A stretch of 20,811 nucleotides of DNA from Lysobacterales bacterium (GTDB lineage Bacteria; Pseudomonadota; Gammaproteobacteria; Xanthomonadales; S139-57): contig JALWTZ010000233.1 in the NCBI GenBank assembly GCA_026993285.1, positions 1-20,811 on the forward strand. The letters are read 5' to 3'. Shown here piece after piece: positions 14,564 to 20,811 of the stretch. Under the pieces are notes generated by a model. That model had not been told where the DNA came from. It saw nothing but the letters and a program-made list of their open reading frames with translations, and did no database searches. The position numbers and the translations under genes were made by a program. Within the stretch, counting starts at the first letter, position 1. Each line of letters opens with the position of its first letter.

Positions 14564-14577
14564 ATTGGGAAAAATCA

Positions 14578-16254
14578 ATGTCTGAATCATTTGCTGAACT
14601 TTTTGAACAGAGTCTGGCCCAGGAGGCCATGAAGCCCGGATCCCTGGTGAAGGGCGTGGTGGTGGAAATCACCAACGAGAATGTCATCGTCAATGCCGGC
14701 CTGAAATCCGAAGGCATCATCCCCAAGGAACAGTTCATCAACGAAGATGGTGAGCTGGAAGTCCAGGTGGGTGATGAAGTGCTGGTGGCGCTGGAAGCCG
14801 TGGAAGACGGTTTCGGCGAAACCCGCCTGTCCCGCGAAAAGGCCAAGCGCGCCCAGGTATGGGACGAGCTGGAAAAGGCCTTCGAAAACGGCGACAAGGT
14901 CGTGGGCAAGATCTCCGGCAAGGTCAAGGGTGGCTTCACCGTGGATATCAAGGATATCCGCGCTTTCCTGCCAGGCTCCCTGGTGGATGTGCGCCCGGTG
15001 CGCGATCCCAGCTACCTGGAAGGCAAGGATCTGGAATTCAAGATCATCAAGCTCGACCGCAAGCGCAACAATGTGGTGGTCTCCCGCCGCGCCGTGGTGG
15101 AGGAGGAGAATTCCGGCGAACTGGAGGCGCTGATCGAGAAGCTGGACGAGGGCGTGGTGCTCAAGGGTGTGGTGAAGAACCTCACCGATTACGGCGCCTT
15201 CATCGACCTGGGTGGTATCGACGGTCTGCTGCACATCACCGACATGAGCTGGAAGCGCGTGCGTCATCCCTCCGAAGTGGTCAATGTGGGTGACGAGATC
15301 GAAGTGCGCGTGCTGCGCTTCGACAAGGAGCGCAACCGCGTGTCCCTGGGCCTGAAACAGATGGGCGAAGACCCGTGGGTCAATATCTCGCGCCGCTATC
15401 CGGTGGGCAGCCGCATGTTCGGCAAGGTCACCAACATCACCGACTACGGTTGCTTCGTGGAAATCGAAGACGGCGTGGAAGGTCTGGTGCACGTTTCCGA
15501 AATGGACTGGACCAACCGCAACGTCAACCCGGCCAAGGTGGTGCAGCCCGGCGACGAAGTGGAAGTGATGGTGCTGGAGATCGACGAGGAACGCCGTCGC
15601 ATTTCCCTGGGCATGAAGCAGTGCCAGCCCAACCCCTGGGACGAGTTTGCCGCCACGCACAAGAAGGGCGATCAGGTCAGCGGCAAGATCAAGTCCATCA
15701 CCGACTTCGGTATCTTCATTGGCCTGGAAGGCGGTATCGACGGCCTGGTGCACCTGTCCGACATCTCCTGGCAGAGCTCGGGTGAAGACTTGGTGCGCAA
15801 CTTCAAGAAGGGCCAGGAAATCGATGCCGTGGTGCTGGCGGTCGACCCCGAGCGCGAGCGCATCTCCCTGGGTATCAAGCAAATGGAGCAGGATCCCTTC
15901 GGTACCTTCATGGCCGAACATCCCAAGGGTTCCATTGTCACCGGCACGGTCAAGGAAGTGGATGCCCGCGGCGCGGTTATCGAGCTGGGCGACGGTGTGG
16001 AAGGCTACCTGCGTGCTTCCGACATCGCCAAGGAACGCGTGGATGACGCCACCACCCGCCTGAGCGTAGGTGACGAGGTGGAAGCCAAGTTCGTGGGTGT
16101 GGACCGCAAGAGCCGCATGCTCACCCTGTCCATCCGCGCCAAGGAAGACGACGAGCTCAACGAAGTGTTGCGCGAGTATCAGGACACCAGTGCCGGCACC
16201 ACCAGCCTGGGTGACCTGCTGAAAGAGAAAATGGAAGGCAGCGGCAAGGAATAA
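14578..16254 (+). CDS. rpsA: 30S ribosomal protein S1
   Basis: S1 binds mRNA 5' regions on the 30S subunit and unfolds them for initiation. The 558-residue protein has six S1 (OB-fold) repeats, at about 21-87, 105-171, 192-260, 277-347, 364-434 and 451-520, the same layout as E. coli S1 (557). Each shows the G-x-V...I-T-D-F/Y-G-x-F-x-x-L/I...GLVH/LLHISDM/IS pattern, e.g. LTDYGAFIDLGGIDGLLHITDMSW. The first two (ribosome-binding) are more divergent. The start at ATG 14578 gives the family N-terminus MSESFAELFEQSL; it has no clear ribosome site, as is normal for rpsA. It ends in a strong terminator. Codon use is strongly biased, as expected for a highly expressed gene. Confidence 0.98.
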   Translation: MSESFAELFEQSLAQEAMKPGSLVKGVVVEITNENVIVNAGLKSEGIIPKEQFINEDGELEVQVGDEVLVALEAVEDGFGETRLSREKAKRAQVWDELEKAFENGDKVVGKISGKVKGGFTVDIKDIRAFLPGSLVDVRPVRDPSYLEGKDLEFKIIKLDRKRNNVVVSRRAVVEEENSGELEALIEKLDEGVVLKGVVKNLTDYGAFIDLGGIDGLLHITDMSWKRVRHPSEVVNVGDEIEVRVLRFDKERNRVSLGLKQMGEDPWVNISRRYPVGSRMFGKVTNITDYGCFVEIEDGVEGLVHVSEMDWTNRNVNPAKVVQPGDEVEVMVLEIDEERRRISLGMKQCQPNPWDEFAATHKKGDQVSGKIKSITDFGIFIGLEGGIDGLVHLSDISWQSSGEDLVRNFKKGQEIDAVVLAVDPERERISLGIKQMEQDPFGTFMAEHPKGSIVTGTVKEVDARGAVIELGDGVEGYLRASDIAKERVDDATTRLSVGDEVEAKFVGVDRKSRMLTLSIRAKEDDELNEVLREYQDTSAGTTSLGDLLKEKMEGSGKE

Positions 16255-16275
16255 TGCCCTCATCTGTTTTCTGAG

Positions 16276-16303
16276 AAAACGGGGCCATGTGCCCCGTTTT
16301 TTT
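16276..16303 (+). terminator. Rho-independent terminator of rpsA
   Basis: A perfect 10-bp stem AAAACGGGGC (16276-16285) / GCCCCGTTTT (16291-16300) with loop CATGT is followed by further T residues, 21 bases after the rpsA stop. Confidence 0.93.
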
Positions 16304-16400
16304 ATGGTTTTTTCTGGAAATACCCGTTCCATTTCCTTTGTAAGTGGAGGGTGTTTTGAAAAAAATCCTTGAACAGCCAGCTGTTACGGAAACAATGCTA

Positions 16401-16429
16401 TGGACTTGCTCAGGTTCATCTTGTATCCT
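16401..16429 (+). promoter_or_regulatory. Possible ihfB promoter
   Basis: TGGACT (16401-16406), a 17-base spacer and TATCCT (16424-16429) form a moderate sigma-70 match 34 bases before the ihfB ATG. A small dyad AACAGC-CA-GCTGTT lies upstream at 16372-16385. Confidence 0.35.
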
Positions 16430-16462
16430 TATGAAAAATCATAGTTTTTCAGGCGGTATCTC

Positions 16463-16774
16463 ATGACCAAATCCGAACTGATCGAGCGTCTGGCCGAACG
16501 GATGAAGCAGCTGGACCATGCGGATGTGGAACTGGCGGTCAAGGATTTGCTGGAACAGATGAGCGAGTCTCTGGCCAACGGTCGCCGTATTGAAATCCGT
16601 GGATTTGGCAGTTTCTCCCTCCATTACCGTCCTCAGCGCATTGGTCGCAACCCCAAGACGGGTGAATCCGTTGCCCTGCCGGGCAAGTACGTACCCCATT
16701 TCAAGCCGGGCAAGGCCATGCGTGACCAGATCAACGAAGCCTTTCTGGCTGAACGCGCGCAAACTTCCGCATGA
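16463..16774 (+). CDS. ihfB: Integration host factor subunit beta
   Basis: IhfB pairs with IhfA to form the DNA-bending protein IHF, used in transcription, replication and recombination. The 103-residue protein has the HU/IHF fold: N-terminal helices (MTKSELIERLAERM), the beta saddle with RRIEIRGFGSFSLHYRP, and the DNA-inserting arm GRNPKTGESVALPGKYVPHFKPGKAMRD, including the proline (RNP) that wedges between base pairs. The RGFGSF and YVPHFKPGK sequences favour the beta over the alpha subunit or HU. It follows the rpsA terminator, so it uses its own promoter, and its stop overlaps the lapA start (ATGA). Confidence 0.96.
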   Translation: MTKSELIERLAERMKQLDHADVELAVKDLLEQMSESLANGRRIEIRGFGSFSLHYRPQRIGRNPKTGESVALPGKYVPHFKPGKAMRDQINEAFLAERAQTSA

Positions 16775-17049
16775 AGCACTGGCTGCCCATTCTGCTGGCA
16801 CTCCCGGTACTCGCACTGGCCTTTGTGCTGGGTGCGTTCAATGCCAATCCGGTCACGCTGGATCTGGTCGTATTCCAGCTCCACTGGCCATTGGGTGTGG
16901 TGTTGATGCTGGCTCTGGGCCTGGGCATGCTGCTGATGGCTTTGGTGATGTATCTTGTTCGTGTGGTGCCCTTGCAGTACCAGCTCAGGCGTTGCCTCCG
17001 TATGCAAAAAACCGACGTACCTGGCCAGGAATTGCAGCTGGGTGATTGA
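16771..17049 (+). CDS. lapA: Lipopolysaccharide assembly protein A
   Basis: This 92-residue inner-membrane protein of the LapA (YciS) family works with LapB to balance LPS assembly. There are two membrane helices (about 4-22, and about 38-64 with VVLMLALGLGMLLMALVMYLV), separated by the family motif FxxxNxxPVTLDLVVFQ (GAFNANPVTLDLVVFQLHWPLG). A short basic cytoplasmic tail follows (QYQLRRCLRMQK). It overlaps ihfB by 4 bases and precedes lapB, the same order as yciS-yciM in E. coli. Confidence 0.92.
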   Translation: MKHWLPILLALPVLALAFVLGAFNANPVTLDLVVFQLHWPLGVVLMLALGLGMLLMALVMYLVRVVPLQYQLRRCLRMQKTDVPGQELQLGD

Positions 17050-17079
17050 ACCGGTGCTGCGACCGGCTGCGCCATGCTC

Positions 17080-17085
17080 TACAAT
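17080..17085 (+). promoter_or_regulatory. Possible -10 element before lapB
   Basis: TACAAT in the 85-base lapA-lapB gap matches the -10 consensus in 5 of 6 bases, 50 bases before the lapB start. No good -35 is seen. It could give lapB-pyrF extra transcription independent of ihfB. Confidence 0.3.
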
Positions 17086-17134
17086 ACCCCGCTACCCTTG
17101 AAGCATTACAGCTGGCGCAGGAAAGCCCCGTATC

Positions 17135-18298
17135 ATGGTTTCAACTGAAGTCCTCATTGGTTTGTTGACTGCCGCCGCCCTGGCTGCTGCGGCAACCTGG
17201 TACCTGCGTGGCTGGTGGCTGAAGAGAAAGAACCTTCGCCTGCGGCAGGCCTTTTATCTGGGTATCGCCGAGCTCCTGCAGGATGAAACGGATCAGGCGC
17301 TGGATATCTTCCTGCAAATCTCTCGCCAGCATGCGCAAATGGTGGAACTGCAGTTGATGCTGGCCAGCCTGTTTCGTCAACGGGGTGAGGTCGACAAGGC
17401 CATACGCATTCACCAGAGCCTTCTGGAACGACCGGATCTTTCCCCGGCACTCAAGCGCGAGGTGCAGGCCGGGCTGGGGCAGGATTTCATGAAAGCCGGT
17501 GTGTTCGATCGGGCCGAGCAGCATTTTCTTGCCCTCGAATCCCGTGGGGAATTGCCACCACAGGCCTTGAAATCCCTGATCAAGATCTATGAGATGGAGC
17601 AGGATTGGCCAAAGGCCATTCGCTATGCCATGCAGCTGGAGCGACAGACGGGCAAGCGCCTGTCGGATGTGGTGGCCCACTATTACTGTGAACTGGCGGA
17701 AATTGCCCTGCGCAAGCAGGATTTTTCCCAGGCACAGGAACGGGTTACCCAGGCATTGGCCAAGTATCCGGGGTCTGCCCGAGCCCGCATGATGGAAGCC
17801 CGCCTGCATCAACAACGGGAAGAGCTTTCCCGTGCCCTGACAGCCTGGAAACTGGCACTGGAAACCCGTCCGGATCTGCTGGGTGAAATCTGGCCAGAGC
17901 TGGAAAGCTGTTATCTGGCCGTTCATGGCGCAGAACAACTGCTGCAGGAACTGGATGCCTTGCTGGAGCCGGCTCCATCTGCACTGGCACAGATCATTCG
18001 GGCACAGGTACTGGCTCGGGATTCCGGTGAAGAGGTCGCCTTGAAACGACTGGAAACCGATTTGCAGCGAGTGCCGACCATTACCGGTCTGGCTTGCTGG
18101 CTGTCCATGAAAACCGATCTCGGTGGTGGGGGAGAGATGGAATCGATCCGCTTGATTGTTCAGGCCCTGCGGGCTGGAAAACGCCCCTGGCACTGCAATC
18201 AATGCGGTTTTTCCGGCAGCAGTTTTCATTGGCAATGCCCAGGTTGCAAAAGCTGGGGCAGCATTCACTTCAGTCAGGAGAAATCCAGTGACGCATGA
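17135..18298 (+). CDS. lapB: Lipopolysaccharide assembly protein B (TPR, zinc ribbon)
   Basis: LapB (YciM) is an inner-membrane adaptor that brings LpxC to the protease FtsH and so limits LPS synthesis. The 387-residue protein has one N-terminal membrane helix (about 5-25, LLTAAALAAAATWYL), a long array of TPR helices (about 35-340), and a C-terminal rubredoxin-like metal site. All four cysteines are present: C354, C357, C368 and C371 (CNQCGF ... CPGCKSWGS). The length matches E. coli LapB (389). An AGGA sequence lies 12 bases before the ATG, a somewhat long spacing. The last 11 bases overlap pyrF. lpxH, another lipid A gene, is in the same window but in a separate unit. Confidence 0.95.
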   Translation: MVSTEVLIGLLTAAALAAAATWYLRGWWLKRKNLRLRQAFYLGIAELLQDETDQALDIFLQISRQHAQMVELQLMLASLFRQRGEVDKAIRIHQSLLERPDLSPALKREVQAGLGQDFMKAGVFDRAEQHFLALESRGELPPQALKSLIKIYEMEQDWPKAIRYAMQLERQTGKRLSDVVAHYYCELAEIALRKQDFSQAQERVTQALAKYPGSARARMMEARLHQQREELSRALTAWKLALETRPDLLGEIWPELESCYLAVHGAEQLLQELDALLEPAPSALAQIIRAQVLARDSGEEVALKRLETDLQRVPTITGLACWLSMKTDLGGGGEMESIRLIVQALRAGKRPWHCNQCGFSGSSFHWQCPGCKSWGSIHFSQEKSSDA

Positions 18299-18998
18299 CC
18301 CCAGAATCATCGTGGCCATCGACCGGCCCGATGCCGACAGCGCAATGACACTGGTACGACAGTTTTCACCCGGTCAGTGCCGGCTCAAGGTAGGGAAGGA
18401 ACTGTTTACCGCGGCGGGACCTGCACTGGTGGAACAGTTTCAGGCGCTGGGGTTTGAAGTCTTTCTCGATCTCAAGTTTCACGATATTCCCAACACGGTA
18501 CAGGCAGCCTGTCGCGTAGCCAGCTCACTGGGTGTCTGGATGCTGAATGTTCATGCAGCCGGTGGTCGCGCCATGATGGAAGCCGCCCGTGAAGGGGTGC
18601 AGCAAGGGGGAGGGTCTTCGCTGTTGATTGCCGTGACCCTGTTGACCAGCATGGATCAACAGGCATTGACCGAGTTGGGCCTGGGGGGAACGCCCCGAGA
18701 CTGGGTGGAACGCTGGGGTCGCCTGGCCGTGGTGGATTGTAGTCTGGATGGCCTGGTCTGTTCGGCACGGGAAGTGGCCTGGTTACGCAAGCAACTGGGG
18801 CAGGAAACCTGTCTGGTGACACCTGGCATTCGCCCGGCAGAACAGGCAGGCAAGGATGATCAGAAACGGGTCATGACACCTGCGCAAGCAATGGCAGAAG
18901 GCAGTTCCTATCTGGTGATCGGCCGGCCCATCACCGCAGCTGCCGATCCCGGATTGGCTCTGGAGCACATCCACGCGGATCTGGCTGCATGTCACTGA
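18288..18998 (+). CDS. pyrF: Orotidine 5'-phosphate decarboxylase
   Basis: PyrF converts OMP to UMP, the last step of de novo pyrimidine synthesis, in the cytoplasm. The 236-residue TIM-barrel protein begins with the family IIVAIDRPD, followed by LKVGKELF, the catalytic DLKFHDIPNTV (D61, K63, D66), HAAGG, the C-terminal phosphate-binding TPGIRP, and VIGRPIT. I chose GTG 18288 because AGGAG lies 7 bases upstream and the protein then starts VTHDPRIIVA as in relatives; longer readings extend far into lapB and add unrelated residues. It overlaps lapB by 11 bases. The lapB-pyrF order is also seen in E. coli (yciM-pyrF). Confidence 0.96.
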   Translation: MTHDPRIIVAIDRPDADSAMTLVRQFSPGQCRLKVGKELFTAAGPALVEQFQALGFEVFLDLKFHDIPNTVQAACRVASSLGVWMLNVHAAGGRAMMEAAREGVQQGGGSSLLIAVTLLTSMDQQALTELGLGGTPRDWVERWGRLAVVDCSLDGLVCSAREVAWLRKQLGQETCLVTPGIRPAEQAGKDDQKRVMTPAQAMAEGSSYLVIGRPITAAADPGLALEHIHADLAACH

Positions 18999-20020
18999 CA
19001 GAAGTCTTTCTTGTCGGATCACTGCTCGCGCTGACCAGTGGCTGGTTGACCGGATGGTGGATTGCCTGGGCACGCAAGGCACGGTGGCTGGATGCACCGG
19101 GCAAGCGCCGCTCCCACCAGCAGCCCACGGTAACGGCAGGGGGGTGGGTACTGATAGCCCTGTGGATTCTGGCTTCGCTTGTCATCGGCCTGTGGGTTGA
19201 ACCGGAATTGCTGCAATTTTGGCCTTTATGGATGCTGGCGCTGTTCTTGTCTCTCGTGGGCTGGCTGGATGATCACCGGGGGTTGCCCATACTCCCGAGA
19301 TTGCTGGCGCAACTGCTGACGGTGCTGTGCCTGCTGTTCTGGCTGTGGCCCGGTTTTCTTCCCGACCAGCCCTGGTTTTGGCGTGTGATGTTGGGGGGAG
19401 TGCTGCTGTTGGCCATGGTCTGGTACATCAACGCCTTTAATTTCATGGATGGTATTGACGGGATTGCAGGGCAGCAGGCATGGATAAGCTTTGCTTGCAT
19501 GGCCTGGCTGGCCGGGGCGGAGGGGCGGATGGATCTGTTCTGGACGGTCTGGCTGCTGCTGGCTGTGGTGAGCGGGTTTCTGCCGAGGAACTGGTCGCCG
19601 GCAAGCCTGTTCATGGGGGATGCCGGCTCGCTGCCACTGGGCATGCTTTCCGTGGCCCTGGGGTTCCTGTTCTGGCAGCAGGGCATCATGCGCTGGCCGG
19701 CAGTGGTACTGCTTCTCAGTTTGTTCAACCTGGACGCTTTTTTCACGCTGGTTAAGCGCTGGTTCAGCAACAGGCAATGTTATACTCCGCATCGCGAACA
19801 TCTTTACCAATGGCTGGTTCGCAGTGGATTTTCCCACGGGAAAATCAGTTCGGGATATGCACTGGTCAACCTGCTGATGGTCATCCCGTTAACCCTTTGG
19901 GTGAACCGGCTGGAAGAGAAAAACGGAGTGATGGTATTGCTGTCGGTCAGCCTGATCCTTGCGGGGATCTGGTGGTGGTTGCGGCAGCAATTACTGAAGA
20001 ATAAACGGTACCGTTCATGA
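18989..20020 (+). CDS. Polyprenyl-phosphate sugar-1-phosphate transferase (WecA/WbpL/MraY superfamily)
   Basis: This 343-residue multi-pass inner-membrane enzyme transfers a HexNAc-1-phosphate from a UDP-sugar to undecaprenyl phosphate, starting a surface glycan. About ten hydrophobic helices are seen. Conserved cytoplasmic motifs are LDAPGKRRSHQQPT (34-47), WLDDHRG with D94-D95, NAFNFMDGIDGIAG (148-161), FMGDAGS (208-214), and the late HREHLYQ (268-274). The RRSH and HREH motifs fit the WbpL/WecA-type subgroup rather than MraY of peptidoglycan. Sugar specificity cannot be read. It overlaps pyrF by 10 bases and is followed 34 bases later by a CapD/WbpM-like gene, its usual partner in O-antigen loci. 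wbpL would be the nearest named relative; I leave the symbol blank. Confidence 0.9.
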   Translation: MSLTEVFLVGSLLALTSGWLTGWWIAWARKARWLDAPGKRRSHQQPTVTAGGWVLIALWILASLVIGLWVEPELLQFWPLWMLALFLSLVGWLDDHRGLPILPRLLAQLLTVLCLLFWLWPGFLPDQPWFWRVMLGGVLLLAMVWYINAFNFMDGIDGIAGQQAWISFACMAWLAGAEGRMDLFWTVWLLLAVVSGFLPRNWSPASLFMGDAGSLPLGMLSVALGFLFWQQGIMRWPAVVLLLSLFNLDAFFTLVKRWFSNRQCYTPHREHLYQWLVRSGFSHGKISSGYALVNLLMVIPLTLWVNRLEEKNGVMVLLSVSLILAGIWWWLRQQLLKNKRYRS

Positions 20021-20054
20021 TCACGGTGCAATAACCATTGGGTAGAACACGCGA

Positions 20055-20811
20055 ATGCGACCTGTACAACCGGCATTGATCCGCTGGCTTCATCCTCGAG
20101 TGGCCATTGTGCTCCATGATCTGTTCATGGTCTGGCTGGCCTGGGGTGCGGCTCATCTGGGGCGTTATTTCATGGCACCGGGGCAGTTGCCGTTTCACTG
20201 GTTCTCCACGGAAGCGGCCATTGTCATGGTTTTGCAGGGGCTGGTGTTCTGGGGCACCGGTCTTTACCGTGGATTATGGCGTTTCGCCAGCCTGCCGGAC
20301 CTGGCCAATATCCTCAAGGCCAGCATTCTGGGCACACTGGTCGTAGCACTGGCACTGGTGATCTATAACCGGATTGAATCCGTTCCGCGGACGGTGTTTT
20401 TCCTTTATCCGCTCATTCTTTCCATCCTTTTGGGTGGCCCCAGAATTCTCTACCGGCTGTGGAAAGACAATGGTCTGGTGCTTTCCCAGGGCGGGCGCAA
20501 GCGTGTGCTGATTCTCGGCGCGGGCCGTTCCGCCGACATGCTGGTGCGGGAAATCCGCCGGGAAAACCAGTATGAAGTGGCGGGTTTCCTGGATGACAAT
20601 CCCCGCCTGCATGGTGCGCGCATGCACGGTATTCGGGTGCTGGGTGGCATGGACACCCTGCCGGAGGTAGTGGAACGGCTGGGTATTGAGCAGGTACTCA
20701 TTGCCATACCCTCCGCCACAGACCCGCAAATGCAGCGCATGGTGGCACTTTGCGAGGATGCAAATGTGCCGTTTTTGACTCTCCCCAAACTGGGAGAGCT
20801 GGTCAGTGGAA
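20055..20811 (+). CDS. CapD/WbpM/FlaA1-like nucleotide-sugar dehydratase/epimerase (partial, C-terminus outside window)
   Basis: About 252 codons are visible. The N-terminal third has four membrane helices, about residues 14-33, 53-72, 88-108 and 115-133 (AIVLHDLFMVWLAWG; AAIVMVLQGLVFWGTGLYRG; ASILGTLVVALALVIYN; VFFLYPLILSILLGGPRILYR). A Rossmann-type domain follows, with RVLILGAGRSADMLVREI (from about 150), GFLDDNPRLHG, GIRVLGGMDTL and VLIAIPSA. This is the layout of membrane-bound UDP-GlcNAc 4,6-dehydratases such as WbpM; the catalytic SDR domain lies beyond the window. ATG 20055 is used because an in-frame stop (TAG) lies just upstream at 20043; the ribosome site is weak. It likely opens, with the preceding transferase, a surface-polysaccharide cluster. 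Confidence 0.88.
   Translation, partial: MRPVQPALIRWLHPRVAIVLHDLFMVWLAWGAAHLGRYFMAPGQLPFHWFSTEAAIVMVLQGLVFWGTGLYRGLWRFASLPDLANILKASILGTLVVALALVIYNRIESVPRTVFFLYPLILSILLGGPRILYRLWKDNGLVLSQGGRKRVLILGAGRSADMLVREIRRENQYEVAGFLDDNPRLHGARMHGIRVLGGMDTLPEVVERLGIEQVLIAIPSATDPQMQRMVALCEDANVPFLTLPKLGELVSG

Noticed and set aside
14458..14577. N-terminal extension of rpsA through the leader
   Set aside because: The extended residues are Arg-rich and unlike S1; the region folds as hairpins and ATG 14578 gives the conserved N-terminus.
14578..16254. Repeated GLVH/LSDISW blocks as a DNA repeat array
   Set aside because: They are the six homologous S1 domains of one protein, diverged at the DNA level, not a CRISPR or tandem repeat.
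14587..16332. A 581-codon open frame antisense to rpsA
   Set aside because: It mirrors the S1 repeats with biased, GC-rich codons; its translation is His/Leu/Val-rich without any family pattern, while the sense strand is clearly S1.

Overview
The window is typical chromosomal DNA of a GC-rich, non-enteric gammaproteobacterium. The evidence is the conserved order gyrA-serC-pheA-hisC-aroA-cmk-rpsA-ihfB-lapA-lapB-pyrF. Outer-membrane genes (lpxH, ompW, lapAB) confirm a Gram-negative cell. The order recalls the Pseudomonas / Oceanospirillales / Chromatiales type of chromosome, but I cannot name a genus from sequence alone. No insertion sequence, prophage, CRISPR array, tRNA or rRNA was seen.

Layout. 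Positions 1-2431 (minus) hold a compact operon: a 78-residue membrane protein, a short YtrA-type GntR repressor, an ABC ATPase and an ABC-2 permease cut by the window edge. A 24-bp dyad overlaps its predicted promoter. Positions 2621-3178 carry a Spy/CpxP-like periplasmic protein and its terminator. Positions 3235-4029 carry a DUF455 ferritin-like protein. It converges on a minus-strand pair, ppiA-lpxH (4036-5368). An OmpW porin (5539-6252, minus) follows, with a terminator and two extra hairpins beyond its 3' end. It is divergent from gyrA across a 319-bp regulatory region.

From 6572 everything reads on the plus strand. gyrA, serC, pheA, hisC, aroA and cmk form a tightly coupled series, mostly with 4-base stop/start overlaps. 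It links DNA topology, serine synthesis, the end of the shikimate pathway, phenylalanine synthesis and CMP recycling. tyrA, which lies between hisC and aroA in Pseudomonas, is absent here. rpsA follows after a three-hairpin leader and ends at a strong terminator. ihfB, lapA, lapB and pyrF come next. The window ends in a polyprenyl-phosphate sugar-phosphate transferase (WbpL/WecA type) and a CapD/WbpM-type nucleotide-sugar enzyme. These look like the edge of a surface-polysaccharide (O-antigen) locus, at the same landmark (ihfB) used in Pseudomonas.

Nothing here looks like a wholly new system. The most interesting points are regulatory: a predicted YtrA-type operator, an FNR-like site at ompW and a second one before gyrA, a possible leaderless DUF455 mRNA, a promoter inside cmk, and the structured rpsA leader.
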